Source: Anodontia alba | Taxonomy: Eukaryota > Mollusca > Bivalvia > Lucinida > Lucinidae | DNA: 64,000 bases | NCBI GenBank assembly: GCA_964016985.1 | Contig: OZ024826.1 | Span: 39,411,070 to 39,475,069 of the forward strand | Direction of reading: 5' to 3' | Shown: positions 1-11,734 of the stretch, piece after piece | Numbering within the stretch: the first letter of the stretch is position 1 | Layout: every line of letters begins with the position of its first letter | Position numbers and translations under genes: made by a program | The notes under the pieces: generated by a model | Told to the model about the DNA's origin: nothing | Databases searched by the model: none | What the model saw: only the letters and a program-made list of their open reading frames with translations

Positions 1-364
1 TGGGGTGGCTCACAATTTTTTAACTGTATATAAATATAATCCTATAGATATAAGCTGTCAAACCAATCTGACCATCTACATATTTTTGTATATATATGGT
101 TAATTTCCTGAATAAAACTACATAAAAATATTGACTGTATGTTCTTCTTTATCTTCCTCACTGAGAACATTTCCAAATGTTTGAGCAGGGGCTCGGCATT
201 TCCTACAAGATTGCATGTGCTCACAGCAAAGACTCAGATCAGCCTGCACAGTTGTGCAGGCTGATCTGAGTCCTTGCTGTCTGCCTGAATGAAGGTCTTT
301 GGGTCCTTGACAAACCATACAGTGCTTGACAAAGACAATGCGCAGGCTGATCTAGGTCTTCTTG

Positions 365-560
365 GGTGCACATTCAATCTTGAAGAAAATGCTGTGCCCT
401 GGATATTTATTAAATAAGCTTAGCCAGTAACACACACACACAGACACACACACACAACCACACACACATTCAATCTTGTAAGAAATGCTGTGCCCTGGAT
501 ATTTATTAAATAAGCTTAACCGGTAACACACACAACCACACACACATTGCAAATGCAAGA
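365..560. repeat. Two ~120-bp tandem copies with CA-rich tracts
   Basis: cattcaatcttg(a/t)aagaaa then atgctgtgccctggatattt occurs at about 371 and 469, each followed by (AC)n-like sequence. Confidence 0.75.
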
Positions 561-765
561 AAACGCCTAGCAGTAGAAGACCCAGATTCATGCAATCTGA
601 TAGAGCCTTCTCTGGTCCTTGAGTGAAAGGGCAGATAACTTTCGAAATTGTTTTGCCTCTTCTGAAAATGGGTCTACCATTTGTGAGCAGATCCTTTTCT
701 TGTTGAGTAGACCCATTTACTTTTTTGGGAGCAAATTCCTTATATAGTAGACACATTTTCAGATG

Positions 766-1112
766 GAGGACAAAAATGATTTTGAGAAGTTGCCTGAAAA
801 TGCAGTGATTCCTCTTTATGCTTAGCATGTACACAGTAAAAAAATGATTTTGAGAAGTTGCCTGAAAATGCAGTGATTCCCCTTTATGCTTAGCATGTAC
901 AGAGGACAAAAATGATTTTGATAAGTTGCCTGAAAATGCAGTGATTCCCCTTTATGCTTTGCGTGTACAGAGGACAAAAATGATTTTAAGAAGTTGCCTG
1001 AAAATGCAGTGATTCCCCTTTATGCCTAGCATGTACAGAGGAGGACAAAAATGATTTTGAGAAGTTGCCTGAAAATGCAGTGATTCCCCTTTATGCATAG
1101 CATGCTAGGTAA
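766..1112. repeat. Minisatellite, 5 x 68-71 bp
   Basis: tgattttgagaagttgcctg recurs at 777, 845, 913, 981 and 1052. The unit ends ctttatgcttagcatgtaca. It abuts a family E MITE. Confidence 0.85.
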
Positions 1113-1255
1113 AGATTTAAGCAGACAACATTTTGAAGTGTTTTTTCTTATTTTCCGAGAAACTATGCATTGACAATTCATGCAAGTTGTCACATCCTCT
1201 TATTGGGGGAAAATAAGGAAAATATCAATTTGTCATCTGCTGAGTTTGCCCATAA
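1105..1255. mobile_element. MITE family E (TTAA type), diverged copy
   Basis: gctaggtaaagatttaagca...gtcatctgctgagtttgccc around a weak hairpin (aattcatgcaagttgtcac). It abuts the 68-71 bp minisatellite, whose unit ends in the same ttagcatg boundary sequence. Confidence 0.55.
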
Positions 1256-1395
1256 GCTGCCAAGTATTAAAGGCAACATGACCACAGCATCATCATTCAC
1301 AACTACCAGTGACAGACAGAACAATCATACAGTCACTGATCTTCAACACTGCTACTCTAAGGCAATATAACTTGTCCAACAAAAGCAAATCCTGG

Positions 1396-1635
1396 GCCCA
1401 GTTGTTCAAATCTAACAACATCGTTAGTTAACGATTCATTAAAATTTACATCAAGTGATACACAAATATGCTGAAATTTTTTGCTGAAAAAATGTGAGTA
1501 GCTTTTGCAGTGCAAAAGCTACTCACATTTTTTCAGCAAAAAATATCAGAATATTGTGTATTGAATTCGCTAAAACAGTTAACAAAATGACCCTTAACGA
1601 GCTCGTTAAGCTAACGACGCTTTGAACAACTGGGC
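1396..1635. mobile_element. GCCCAGTTG-family MITE, copy 1 (240 bp)
   Basis: Starts GCCCAGTTGTTCAAAT and ends GCTTTGAACAACTGGGC, flanked by CCTGG and TCTGG. The interior is a near-perfect hairpin at about 1486-1550 (ctgaaaaaatgtgagtagct and its complement). No coding capacity; the uninterrupted form of the element at 14.4 kb. Confidence 0.75.
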
Positions 1636-1639
1636 TCTG

Positions 1640-3120
1640 GTCTTTCAGCAAGAAAAATTATGCTTTACTTGCTTCTGAAAAAGCCAAGCTCCATAGCACA
1701 GTTGCAAATAAATGCATTATCTGCATAACATATCCGATAATCTAACAGAAAACATATGGCTAATGTGTTATTTGTAAACTTTTATTTTAAAAAAAATCTA
1801 ATTCTAAAACGGAGTATTAATTCAACAGATAAAAGTATAGGTAAAAACCTTTACAGAGACAAATCCCTTAAAATTAAGACATTAAGGTGTTACATATGTT
1901 ACCATTGATAAATTGTTAAGCAAAGTCATGTGAGGGTCTGACAGATAATTCATCTGTAGATATTTTATTTAGACACAAAAAAATTATAAGCATTTGCCAT
2001 ACATTGAAAACTTCAGGACAGTATTCAGTATTTCATGCAATAGTGGCCTTGATGCAGATAGCAACTTTACTATTAACAGTAGTGAATCTATATAACTACA
2101 GAATAGTGGCATTAAAGTTGCAATTTTGGAAATGCTTACAAAAAAATCTAAATGCTACAAAACAGGCACTTAAAACTGATGCAGAACACCATACTGAAAA
2201 GAACCAAAGTCCACATTATGTACCTATTTTAGACGTTTCTATGGGCAATGAATGGCAGAGACAGGTTTTAATGCACCTACGTATTACCAAGATATATTGC
2301 TATAATAAGAATTCATTTTATTTGTTCAACTTCTAGGCTGCATTGGATGTGATATGTGAAAATGATTTTTTTCAATGTTATATTTGACAGTGGAGTGACT
2401 TTGCTTAATACCCAATTACTGACAAATTATAAAACCTAGAGATATAATGTTTGCAGCTTTGGAAAGGATATTCAAATACCTTATCAAACATTACAAAGTA
2501 AAGGTCGCAGGAGCAATGTACAATCTATTAAAATGAACTGAATGAGTAAAAATACTTATTTCCAAAAGGTACAGTAGAAATATAATGTGCGTAACACCAT
2601 GTTAAGCCAAAAAGAAGTTTCAAACATCACATATTGTAGCTGGTGGACTGCTCTGTAACGTGATATATTTTGTTCCCAATACTTATAATTACTTTTGCTC
2701 CAATTCTCATAGGTATAATAGTTTCATATTGGTATTATACGTTTTGTAGGGGTAGCGAATGTAACAGGCTTACACTAGGTAATGCTCCCATCGCCAGGGA
2801 GCATTACATGTTTGTGTATGGGGTGGGGGGAGAGGGGCGGGGAAGAGGTAAACCATAGCTGGTCGATTGTGTGTGGGTTAACTTTACCGGTTCGACATGA
2901 CCTTAACAGTGTTGACTGGGCCGTAAAATCTCAAACAACTACTTCTGGAAACAGTGTGAGAAAAGACATATTATTTCTCTATTGAGGCCCTCCCAGCGGG
3001 GTACATATACAGAGTCTGTTCATGGGAAACAGTTTCATATAAGTCCTTGACTTTTTTTCTGAATCCCAGTTGAAATATGTTCATGCTGATATATATTGTG
3101 TCTGTATTTATACAAATAAA
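1640..3120. other. No gene seen
   Basis: A/T-rich sequence with several short open frames. The longest (2004-2336, plus) has no recognisable motif and no splice context that I trust. A SINE tail lies at 2866-2940. Confidence 0.6.
2866..2940 (+). mobile_element. SINE 3' fragment
   Basis: GTTAACTTTACCGGTTCGAC, CATGACC and GTTGACTGGGCCGTAAAATC match the last ~75 bp of the SINEs at 31.2 and 42.3 kb. The tRNA-like head is absent. Confidence 0.65.
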
Positions 3121-3121
3121 A

Positions 3122-3363
3122 TATGAGCCAGCGTATGGCAAACCAACAAAATGGCATATGCGCCCAGCGAAGACTCCGATCAGCCTGTGCATCCGTCCAG
3201 TCTGATCAGGGTCTTCGATGTCCGCATGAAGAAAACAGGGGTCCTTAGTTACCCATTTAGCGCACGGCGAAGGCTCTGATTAGACTGGGCAGATGTCCAG
3301 GCTGATCTGAGTCTTCGCTGGGTGCACATGCCATTTTGTTGGTTTTGTCATGGGCTAGCTCAT
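3122..3363. mobile_element. Family C palindromic element (gcgcccagcgaagac), longest copy
   Basis: Outer arms atgagccagcgtatggcaaa...tcatgggctagctcat, inner gcgcccagcgaagactccga and its relatives. Other, shorter copies: ~208-358, 5240-5470, 10920-11105, 17865-18150, 21245-21480, 21600-21985, 22085-22275, 23615-23800, 43690-43890, 47815-48045, 51395-51560 and 51715-51870. All share (g/c)aagactcagatcagcctgcg-type hairpins. Superfamily unknown. Confidence 0.65.
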
Positions 3364-3382
3364 ATGTTTAATCTAGATTCTG

Positions 3383-3596
3383 TTAACCCTTGTCCTGCTG
3401 AATAAATTTTGATGCCACGCCCACTTCTAATTTTCAGCCAATCAGATTACTTGATCTGGATTTTTGCAACAAATTTACATACTTGATGAAAAACAGTGCA
3501 GATCCAGATCAGTTGGCTTCTTCAGAAGCCAACTGATCTGGATCTACTCTGTTTGCAAATGCAGGGTATATCCGGGTTCAGCAGGACAAGGATTAA
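3383..3596. mobile_element. MITE family A (piggyBac-type), copy 1
   Basis: TTAACCCTTGTCCTGCTGAA...GGTTCAGCAGGACAAGGATTAA; TTAA target duplication and CCC/GGG ends are the piggyBac hallmark. Central palindrome cagatccagatcagttggct and its complement. Confidence 0.8.
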
Positions 3597-3741
3597 GATG
3601 CAAACGGCCGACATACAGTATGGCAGAGATTGTGACTTTCAGTTTTTGACGTTGTTTCATTCTGAAACTGTATAATGATGGAATGTGAGTACAGTTACAT
3701 TCAACCCTGAAAGAGCTAAGCTCTTTTACATTCTACTTTTA

Positions 3742-4262
3742 AACCACACGATAGTGGCGGGGTACTATGGCTCCGTCCATCGAACATCCGTCCGCATTTT
3801 CGTTTCCGGACGATAACTTGAGTACATATCAATGGACTGTCACCAAACTTGGTACTGTATTTGCATTGATATTTTGGAGATCTGGTTTGAGATTGCTAGT
3901 AGGCAAATATCGTCAATTTTTGACAGAGTTATCTGCCCGTCACACGTCCGTATTTTTGTTTCCGGGCGATAAGTTGAGTGAATATGAATGAATTTTCACC
4001 AAACTTGGTATGTGCATTGATATTCTGGAGAATTGGTTTGGGATTGCCAAATTGGCAAATTTCGTTAATTTTGACAGTTATCTGCCCACAACACGTGCGT
4101 ATTTTGGTTTTCGATTGATAACGAATAAAAAATTCAATGGATTTAACACCAAACTTGGTATGAGCATTGATATTGTGGAGATTTGCTTTGGAATGCTAAT
4201 TTCGTCGTTATTTTTTTTTGCCTAGTTATCTGTCCACCACACGATAGTTGCGGGGTATTATC
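3742..4262 (-). mobile_element. Tandem-array element 4 (unit ~150-157 bp), reverse orientation
   Basis: Begins with CCACACGATAGTGGCGGGGT (3' hairpin side), then CCGTCCATCGAACATCCGTCC (eroded tetranucleotide tract), then three units marked by ttcaccaaacttggta at about 3841, 3998 and 4148 and by tttccgg(a/g)cgataa. A second copy of CCACACGATAGT.GCGGGGTA at 4239 ends it. The same hairpin with a full left arm is at 9915. Confidence 0.5.
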
Positions 4263-4682
4263 GTCTTACATTTTATATTATTATTTCTTTAGAAAAATAA
4301 GACTTAATTGGTATTTCATGTGAATCATCTGCCTGGTAGACAATTCACGTGAAATGCCAAGTCTTATTTTATTTAAAACCATACCTAGAGAAAAAAATCA
4401 AAATGTTGTCTGCTATAGTTGTGATTTCTTTCCGGAATGCTTAGTGCTTTCGAATGGAGGAATATAATTGGAATTAAGCGCTATGCCCGAAATACAATCT
4501 TGATTTTTAATATGAAAATAGGCTTAGCGTAAATGCGAGCACAGCATAGACCTAGCAGTAGTCTCTTAAAAAGTCCTTCACAACATCATTAAAGAATGAA
4601 TATCAGTATATATAAAATATATGTAAATCAATAATAAATAATAAAAATAATCAGCAAAATACGTTCGTAACACTTACTGAAA

Positions 4683-4714
<32 letters not shown>

Positions 4715-5239
4715 GTCACTTCGTGACTCTTATTAGTCCCCAGTCCTGCCGACTTTCGGTGACAACTTCCGGGAAGAAAAAAAAGGAAGAAAATTGGTCA
4801 GAGCGATTTCTACTGAAAGTAGATATAGTTGTATGGTACTTTGTCTTGGTCATATTCCCTACCGTAGAGCTCACTTCGTTCGTGACGCCGCGAGCTGTGC
4901 TCGCTATGAGTGGTGCGTTTTCTTTGACTTTCAGCATAACATGGTATAATCCCAGGGGTATATCTTCTACCCCGTTACTAACTACTTTCGGCGATACGTT
5001 TACGCTAAGCATATTGGGAAAAAGAAATTTTGAAGATTTTTATGAGTGGTGCGTTTTCATTGACTGTCAGTATAACGTGGAAGGACTGGTGAAGTATTTT
5101 TTATATGTAAAAACGATCTTTCTGCAGATATCAATAACTTTCGGATTTATCAAATTTCAAAGATTTCGTAGTAAGGAATTACATGTACTTAGAATAGTAT
5201 ATTGTCCTTCTGAACGTGCAACATAGGAATAGAGCCCCT
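4263..5239. other. Small TA-rich hairpin, poly-T and an unassigned open stretch
   Basis: 4310-4375 holds a hairpin of family E type (tggtatttcatgtgaatcat). 4723-5226 is open on the plus strand (167 codons), contains a short duplication (tgagtggtgcgttttc near 4908 and 5044) and begins in a poly-T tract. No domain recognised; I do not call it a gene. Confidence 0.5.
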
Positions 5240-5559
5240 ATGCTTCTTGCGAACAGCGAAGGCCCAGATCGGACTGCGCACAGGGCCTTCTCTGTTCGTT
5301 GATGTATTCTACAGTGTCCAGTGAATCTAGAAGTGGACAATGAAGACACAGATCAGACTGCGCGCAGGACCTTCTATTCTACAGTGTCCAGTGACTCTAG
5401 AAGTGGACAGTCAGCTCAGACTGCTTGAATGCACAAGCTGATCTGGGCCTTCCTTACCCACATATGGCATTAGGGCCATTTTTCTTGTATTGAGCAACAA
5501 CTATATTTGCTGGAAGTTTCCAGTCTTTATCTTCTGTCTACCACATTATCAACTACTTG

Positions 5560-5740
5560 TATACCTTAATGCTACTTATTTTTTGCCAAAAAATTGAACT
5601 TTGTCATTTCATGCAAATTTTGCAAGAAATGTCAAAATCTATTTTCTGGGAAAAATAAGAAGAAAAAAAAAAAAAAAAAAAACATCATCAATTTGTTGTC
5701 TGCAGATTCTTCCCAGAAAGTGGTAAAGGTCAATAAAACA
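5560..5740. mobile_element. MITE family E, copy
   Basis: tcatttcatgcaaattttgc-aagaaatgtc hairpin, tctgggaaaaataag, poly-A, then gttgtctgcagattcttccc and the shared end agtggtaaagg. Confidence 0.55.
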
Positions 5741-5793
5741 AACAAGAAATGATGTAAGTAGAGACTATTTTGCGACAATTTTCTTTGCCACAA

Positions 5794-6006
5794 TTAACTC
5801 CTGTCATGCTGAATAAATTAAGATGCCACAGCCACTTCTAGTTTTCAGCCAGTCTGATTACTTGATACAGATTGTTAATACAATTTCACATACTAAATAA
5901 CAAACAGTGCAGATCAAGATCAGTTGGCTTCAAAGAAGCCAACTGATCGGGATCTACACTGTTTGCAAAGGCAGTATATATTCGGGTTCAGCAGGACAAG
6001 GGTTAA
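5794..6006. mobile_element. MITE family A (piggyBac-type), copy 2
   Basis: Starts TTAACTCCTGTCATGCTGAA and ends TTCAGCAGGACAAGGGTTAA; the same central palindrome around 5921-5960. Confidence 0.78.
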
Positions 6007-6071
6007 TTAAGTCTTTTCTAGGCAGTGGATATGATTTACTAAATTGCAGAGACAGTATGTCTGGAGATGCA

Positions 6072-6268
6072 CTTTAGCGCTAAGTTGCTGAGTAAGAATT
6101 TCAGTAGACGACATTTTTAAATATTCATTTTATTTTCCCAGAAACAGGATTTGACCATTCATGCAAATGGTCTCCTTAGGACATAGTTTGCTTGAAATAT
6201 CAAATTCTGTTTTCTGGGAAAAAATATGAAAATGTTGTCTGCTTAATTTGCCCAGAGAGTGGTAAAGG
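6072..6268. mobile_element. MITE family E, copy
   Basis: ctttagcgctaagttgctga...cagtagacgacatttttaaa to ttgtctgcttaatttgcccagagagtggtaaagg; centre hairpin is catgcaaatggtctccttag. Confidence 0.6.
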
Positions 6269-6367
6269 TTAGAGCTCTATATCTTTATCTTTTCAGTCTG
6301 CCATTTCAAAAGGTTTCCTGTAAATCTGTGCTTTCAGAAACAGATGTCATCAAAACCATCCTTAAAT

Positions 6368-6545
6368 CTTAGCATGCTGGGTAAACATTTCAGCATACGG
6401 CATTTTGAAACGTTTTCTTATTTTTCCCAGAAAACAGAATTTTTGGCCTTTCATGCTAATTGTTTCCCACGAAATGTTAAACCATATTTTCTAGAGAAGA
6501 TAAAGAAAATACCATCATTTTGTCGCCTGCTGAATAAGCCTAGAC
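6368..6545. mobile_element. MITE family E, copy
   Basis: cttagcatgctgggtaaaca, ttcagcatacggcattttga ... tttgtcgcctgctgaataag. Hairpin centre tcatgctaattgtttcccac. Confidence 0.6.
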
Positions 6546-6974
6546 TCGGAGTGACAATGTTGTAATATTGATTTTCGAAGAAGCTGCTGTTTTATGAAAC
6601 ATAAACGGTACATGTTGATTTTTGAAGAAAGGTGATCTTTAATTTTGATATTAAGTTTAAAAAAAAAAATCTGTGGCAAATAAAACACGAACGGCGTACT
6701 TGGCGACCTAACAATTAACGGCCTCGATGTGCAAACAGGTACCTTGCGAACAAACAACGTCTTTTTGACATCGCCGAGGCCACTGGAAGCGTCATGGCTT
6801 CACGACTATTTCAAAACAACGTTGTTCCGTGTTTTGTTGGACGGGACCGATCCTTGCATGACTCATACATTTTTTCCACACATTTTATAATTCACAGGTT
6901 TAGCAAACTGTCTAGATCAAGGGAAGATGCTTCATAACGAGCATCTGATCAGGATCGACACTTGTTAGTTTATC

Positions 6975-7254
6975 CATTACGAAAACACGCCTATTCAAAT
7001 ATATTGAGAATTTTACCACCAAAAAATGAAAATTTTCAGGTGAAAAATTCTGATAATTTTCTTATTTCTGTTCAAAACATAGATTGTAGGTACTCGTTAG
7101 AACCGCCTCGACGAGGCGGTTCTAACGAGTACCAACAATCTATGTGTTTAAGTAGAAATAAGAAAAAATGGTGTATACCCCTGTAAACCCCAGTTTTACT
7201 ATATAAAAGGGGGGTTTAAGGGGGTCAAAATTATATAGGTATATTTTCATGATG
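6975..7254. mobile_element. MITE family D (CATTACGAAAAC), copy 1
   Basis: Ends CATTACGAAAACACGCC and TTTTCATGATG. Long central palindrome tactcgttagaaccgcctcg / cgaggcggttctaacgagta. The right arm also carries gggtttaagggggtcaaaa. Superfamily not recognised. Confidence 0.75.
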
Positions 7255-8050
7255 GTTTGGTCTTAACCTTGTTCAGTATATATACAGCCGATCGGTTGTT
7301 TAAAGAGAAAACATACGTCTCCAAGTGACGTAAATCGGATACGAAAATACTCCATCTCATTGAGGACTACCCTTAAAGGAGAGAATTCGCTCCCTCTGGG
7401 ATCAACGACTATTACCATTTTTGGCTTGAGCGGTTTTAGTCTGTCCTCTCTTTAGAAACAAGAATAGCCGGAAAACCCGTCTACTGCCGTCAAAGGCCAT
7501 TGATACAACGGCCGTGTATATTCACACGGTTGTCGGACAACTGGCAGAACGTAAAATAACCTGCGGCTGCTGTCATGGCGGCCTTATATGACGCATTTTG
7601 ACCAGTAGCTCGATTACTATATGGAAATAAATTAGTTTTGGCCAGTTCTTTTATGGAATATCTTAATAATATTTTACGCTGTAAAGATTACTGGGAGGCC
7701 AAGGGCCACTACTCTGGTCATTTAAGTTCTTAATTTATCTGCCCTTAATAAATCTAATAAATATTTTTTTCCCTGTTGATTTTATCAAATACTTCACGTA
7801 TTTAAAGAGATGAAATACTATCAGCAACGCCATTGTATTACATGATGTTTCATGTTATACTTTTTCTTGTTCTCGTTGTTCTTCTGTTCCATAATTATTT
7901 CATTACATAGTGTGCCCGTTTTTATTATGTTCAGTACAGTATTAAAACCCATTACTCACTCTGAGAAAGCAGGGTATCGGAAAAAAGGAGAGTAGTGCCG
8001 GGGAATATCGGCCACCTTTTGAAAATCTTTCCCTTAGAACCTTTGTGTAA
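7255..8050. other. Unique-looking spacer, no gene seen
   Basis: No long frame and no recognised repeat between two inverted family D MITEs. Confidence 0.6.
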
Positions 8051-8329
8051 CATCACGAAAACATGACTATATAATTTTGACCCCCTCGAACCCCACTTTT
8101 ATATAGTGAAACTGGGGTTTACTGGGGTATGCATTATTTTTCTTATTTCTGCTCGAAAACGTAGATTGTGGGTGCTCGTTAGAACCGCCTCGCTGAGGCG
8201 GTTCTAACGAGTACCAACAATCTGTATTTTGAGCAGAAATATGAAAAATATCAGAGTTTTTTTATCCGAAAATTTTCTTTTTTGGAGGTGTAAATTTCTA
8301 TATATTTGAATAGGCGTGTTTTCGTAATG
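8051..8329. mobile_element. MITE family D, copy 2 (reverse orientation)
   Basis: CATCACGAAAACATGACTAT...AGGCGTGTTTTCGTAATG with palindrome gctcgttagaaccgcctcgc. Confidence 0.75.
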
Positions 8330-8578
8330 ATATTTTCAAGCACCTTTCCCTTAGAACCTTTGCATAATATTTTCAAGGTCTCAATGAGCTAAAACATTGA
8401 AAAGATACGTCGAATGCACCTGAAAAGACAAAGTTTCGATAGTTTTTATATCCATGAGCCCGTATATTGGCTGGTTTTAATGTGACGATCGTTGTGGGGT
8501 GTATCGGACGGTCAAACAGAGTAATTCAGCGGTATAAAATATCTCCTTGGATATACTGTTTAGATGAATTTCCGTCCT

Positions 8579-8816
8579 TTAACCCTTGTCCTGCTAAATA
8601 AATTAAGATAACACGCCCACTTCTAATTTTCAGCCAATCAGATTACTTGATCCAGATTTTTGTTATAAATTTGCATACTTGATGGCAAACAGTGCAGATC
8701 CAGATCAGTTGGCTTCTGAAAGATCCAGATCAGTTGGCTTCTTCAGAAGCCAACTGATCTGGATCTACACTGTTTGCAAAACAGGGTATATCCGGGTTCA
8801 GCAGGACAAGGGTTAA
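8579..8816. mobile_element. MITE family A (piggyBac-type), copy 3, with internal duplication
   Basis: TTAA-CCCTTGTCCTGCT ends. About 24 bp longer than its siblings because the segment agatccagatcagttggctt is tandemly duplicated at about 8696-8741. Confidence 0.8.
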
Positions 8817-8819
8817 CAA

Positions 8820-9370
8820 TACAAGTGGCATTCATTTATATTTTTTGCTATTCCCAGGGAACCCAAAATAATAACAAGGAGATGCTTTGAAAACAAAATG
8901 GATGCCCAAGAGTGACACAAGTGAAATTCTACTCATAGACCAGCCTGGTAACGACAAGCTTTGTCGCATAAGGACATTACTGTATGCAGTTTCTTAGGTC
9001 AAGTTCACATAACTACGGGCCTCCGACCCAGGGAGTAGTCAGCTTACGAAAGGGTGATAGCACGGCTAATTTACGATTAAGTAGAGTTTCCAGCAAAACC
9101 GGCAAAATTTAGAATTAACGTGTAGCAAGGAGTAATTGCGCAAAACAGTTATTTGTATGAAGTTCAGATTTATACCGGCAAACACGGGGCTACATGTGTA
9201 TGTGGGTCCTTTATTTTCTTTTCGAGTCCCGCTTAGTTTGAAAGCTCTCATGTTGAACGGATTTACTGTCTTTGCACTGTAAGTAGAAGTAGGAAAGGGA
9301 TGTCACAGGCTGTAAAATCTATCATAATAGGATCATATTGCAGTGGAATGGAAAGAGTGGACCATTTCCA
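8820..9370. other. No gene seen
   Basis: Short frames only; no motif recognised. Confidence 0.6.
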
Positions 9371-9371
9371 C

Positions 9372-9649
9372 CATTACGAAAACACGCCTATTCAAATATA
9401 TTGAAAATTTTACCACCAAAAAACTGAAAGTTTTCAGGTAAAAATTCTGATATTTTTCATATTTCTGCTCAAAACATAGATTGTGGGTACTTGTTAGAAC
9501 CACCTCACTGAGGCGGTTCTAACGAGTACCCACAATCCATGTTTTTGAGCGGAAATAAGAAAAATAATGTATACCTCTCTAAACCCCAGTTTTGCTATAT
9601 AAAAGTGGGGTTTAAGGGGGTCAAAACTATATAGGCGTGTTTTCGTGAT
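9372..9649. mobile_element. MITE family D, copy 3
   Basis: CATTACGAAAACACGCCTAT...ATAGGCGTGTTTTCGTGAT with palindrome agaaccacctcactgaggcg. Confidence 0.75.
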
Positions 9650-9914
9650 ATTTGCATGACTGGCTGGTTGAATTATAACAAAACTTATGACAACCCCTGG
9701 TAATATTTAGTTATACACTTTAAAATAGTTTGATGATATTTGGAATGTATGTAGGACAAACCAGGTGTCGCGTACAAGAATGTTAATTCACATTGCCTTA
9801 GTTTTCGAATATCTTTCCCCCGGAATGTTTAGTTGTAAAATTCCCTTTATTGGAAGGTTCAAATACTAGGGAGGCATTGTTACAACGCAAAATGTAGAAA
9901 TTTTCTTTTTCTTA

Positions 9915-10040
9915 CCCCGCCACACGATAGTGGAAGGGTATTATCACGTTGGTCGTCCAAGTGTCCGTCCGTCTGTCCAATCGTCCGTCTGTCGCCCGTC
10001 CATATTTTCGTTCCCGGACGATAACAAATTGGCATTTTTG
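9915..10040 (-). mobile_element. Fragment of tandem-array element 4: 3' hairpin and CCGT tract
   Basis: TACCCCGCCAC-acgata-GTGGaaGGGTA forms a hairpin, followed by TCCGTCCGTCTGTCC repeats and cgttcccggacgataac, matching the start of the core unit at 3.8 kb. A poly-A tract at 10110-10137 follows. Confidence 0.5.
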
Positions 10041-10107
10041 ATATTCTGGTTGGTGCATTTGCAAAAATGAAATGAAATAAACTAAAAGAAAAGCAAAAAA
10101 GAAGAAG

Positions 10108-10140
<33 letters not shown>

Positions 10141-10316
10141 TTGAGGATGAAAAATCAATATAAATAACGCACTTAAAAGAATCAAAATCTAAGTCAAGGA
10201 AGCTCAGATTAAGACATATATGAGCCACGGCGTGAAAAAAACTGGGTTGTCGAAGCGACTCCAGCCATGCTAGAACGTGTTTCATATCGGGCACACAGCG
10301 TTTAAACGATGACATC

Positions 10317-10530
10317 TTAACCCTTGCCTTGTTGAATAAATTAAGCTGCCACGCCCACTTCTAATTTTCAACCAATCAGATTACTAGATCCAGGCTGCTG
10401 ATACAAATTCACATTGTTAATGACAAACCATGCAGATCCAGATCAGCTGGCATTTTCAGATGCTAACTGATCTTGATCTACACTGTTTGCAAAAGCAGGG
10501 CATATCCGGGTTCAGCAGAACTAGGGTTAA
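10317..10530. mobile_element. MITE family A (piggyBac-type), copy 4
   Basis: TTAACCCTTGCCTTGTTGAA...TTCAGCAGAACTAGGGTTAA; the central palindrome is degraded (gctggcattttcagatgcta). Confidence 0.75.
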
Positions 10531-10619
10531 CGTTGATGCAACATCCCTGACTTTGTCAACGTTGAAACGACACTGTTTCACCGTTGCGAGCTTGCTGGGT
10601 TTTTCGCTTTCGCTGTCCG

Positions 10620-10846
10620 CTAAACCCATTTAAGACTTGCGTCCCATAAAGGGACATTGCCAAACAGGGTAGACCCAGATCAAACGCCGCTGAATGCGGC
10701 GTCTAATCAGAGTCTACACTGTTTGCATCAACAGGAAATTCTATAAAATATGGTTTTAATAAAAACTAACCAGACACCCGTAATATTGGAAATGGACCGG
10801 TCCAAAGAGTGAAGGTAGAAGAGTCCATTCGGCATAAATGGGTTAA
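10620..10846. mobile_element. MITE family B (piggyBac-type), copy 1
   Basis: TAAACCCATTTAAG...GGCATAAATGGGTTAA with core palindrome cagacgccgcattct-type (here caaacgccgctgaatgcggc). Confidence 0.75.
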
Positions 10847-11213
10847 ATACACAGAGGTACTGGACCTTGTATCCCCAGAATGAAAAGACCATTTGGACAG
10901 CAACGTGAGATAACTAACCTTCTGACGTATGCACATTACGAAAACTCAAATCAGCATGCGCATTTGCGCAGTCCGATCAGTCTTCGTTGTTCGCATAAAG
11001 AAACCTTGCATCCTTGGCTTCCAAAATGCGCCCATTGAAGATTCTTATCAGACTGCACGAATGCGCAGGCTGATCTGAATCTTCGCAGGGCGCGTTTGTC
11101 TGAAGGTACGTTTTCTGACATTCTGGATCATTTGTTTAGTTTTGACGAAACAGTTCCAAATCATATGCGATTTTTATATGATAGTTTCAAACCCACCGTA
11201 TTTTATATAAGCT

Positions 11214-11539
11214 TACACTCTCGACTCTCGTTATCTCGACTTCGCTTATCTCGAATAACCGCTTATCTCGAAGTGAAAATCTGGTCCCCGTTTTCTTTCA
11301 ACAGGTAACAAAATATTGTGGAAAAGAGGCGAAATTGAAGCAATTTCTCCCCTTTTCCACAATATTTTCAATATATCTATAACTTCAGGAGTCAAATTAC
11401 ATATTTTCATTTGTGAAACGAGGTTGTCCGATTCGATTTATTTTTACCACAATTCTGCAAATCTGACATGTCGTGGCTTGGATAACTCGAAGTTTTTCAA
11501 AGTGTCCCTTAGAACTCGAGATTACGAGAGTCGACTGTA
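11214..11539. mobile_element. Pogo/Tigger-type MITE, copy 1
   Basis: TA then CACTCTCGACTCTCGTTATC...GATTACGAGAGTCGACTGT then TA. Internal hairpin ttgtggaaaagaggcgaaat / atttctccccttttccacaa. TA duplication and terminal sequence fit Tc1/mariner-pogo elements. Confidence 0.75.
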
Positions 11540-11734
11540 TATGTTTTGGTGGTTTATATGGCCTGGGGCAGGGGTGACAGTTTCTAGTGCTCTTGGGAAG
11601 TATCTGAGCAAAATACCCTATTACCTTTTGTTTGCCAAATGACAGGCACAAAAATTCCAAAATACAATACAAATTTTGTTTTAGAATGTTTAAAGTCAAT
11701 GAAATTAATGCTGGACATGGATTCACAATACAAT

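Noticed and set aside
352..909. 185-codon minus-strand frame
   Set aside because: Spans the CA-rich tandem copies and the 68-71 bp minisatellite; repetitive content only.
4723..5226. 167-codon plus-strand frame
   Set aside because: No domain, begins in poly-T, contains a short duplication; the antisense strand is also open over part of it. Not enough to call a gene.
9880..10315. Two minus-strand frames of 101 and 77 codons with long Phe runs
   Set aside because: They read through the poly-A tract at 10110-10137 and the element 4 fragment.
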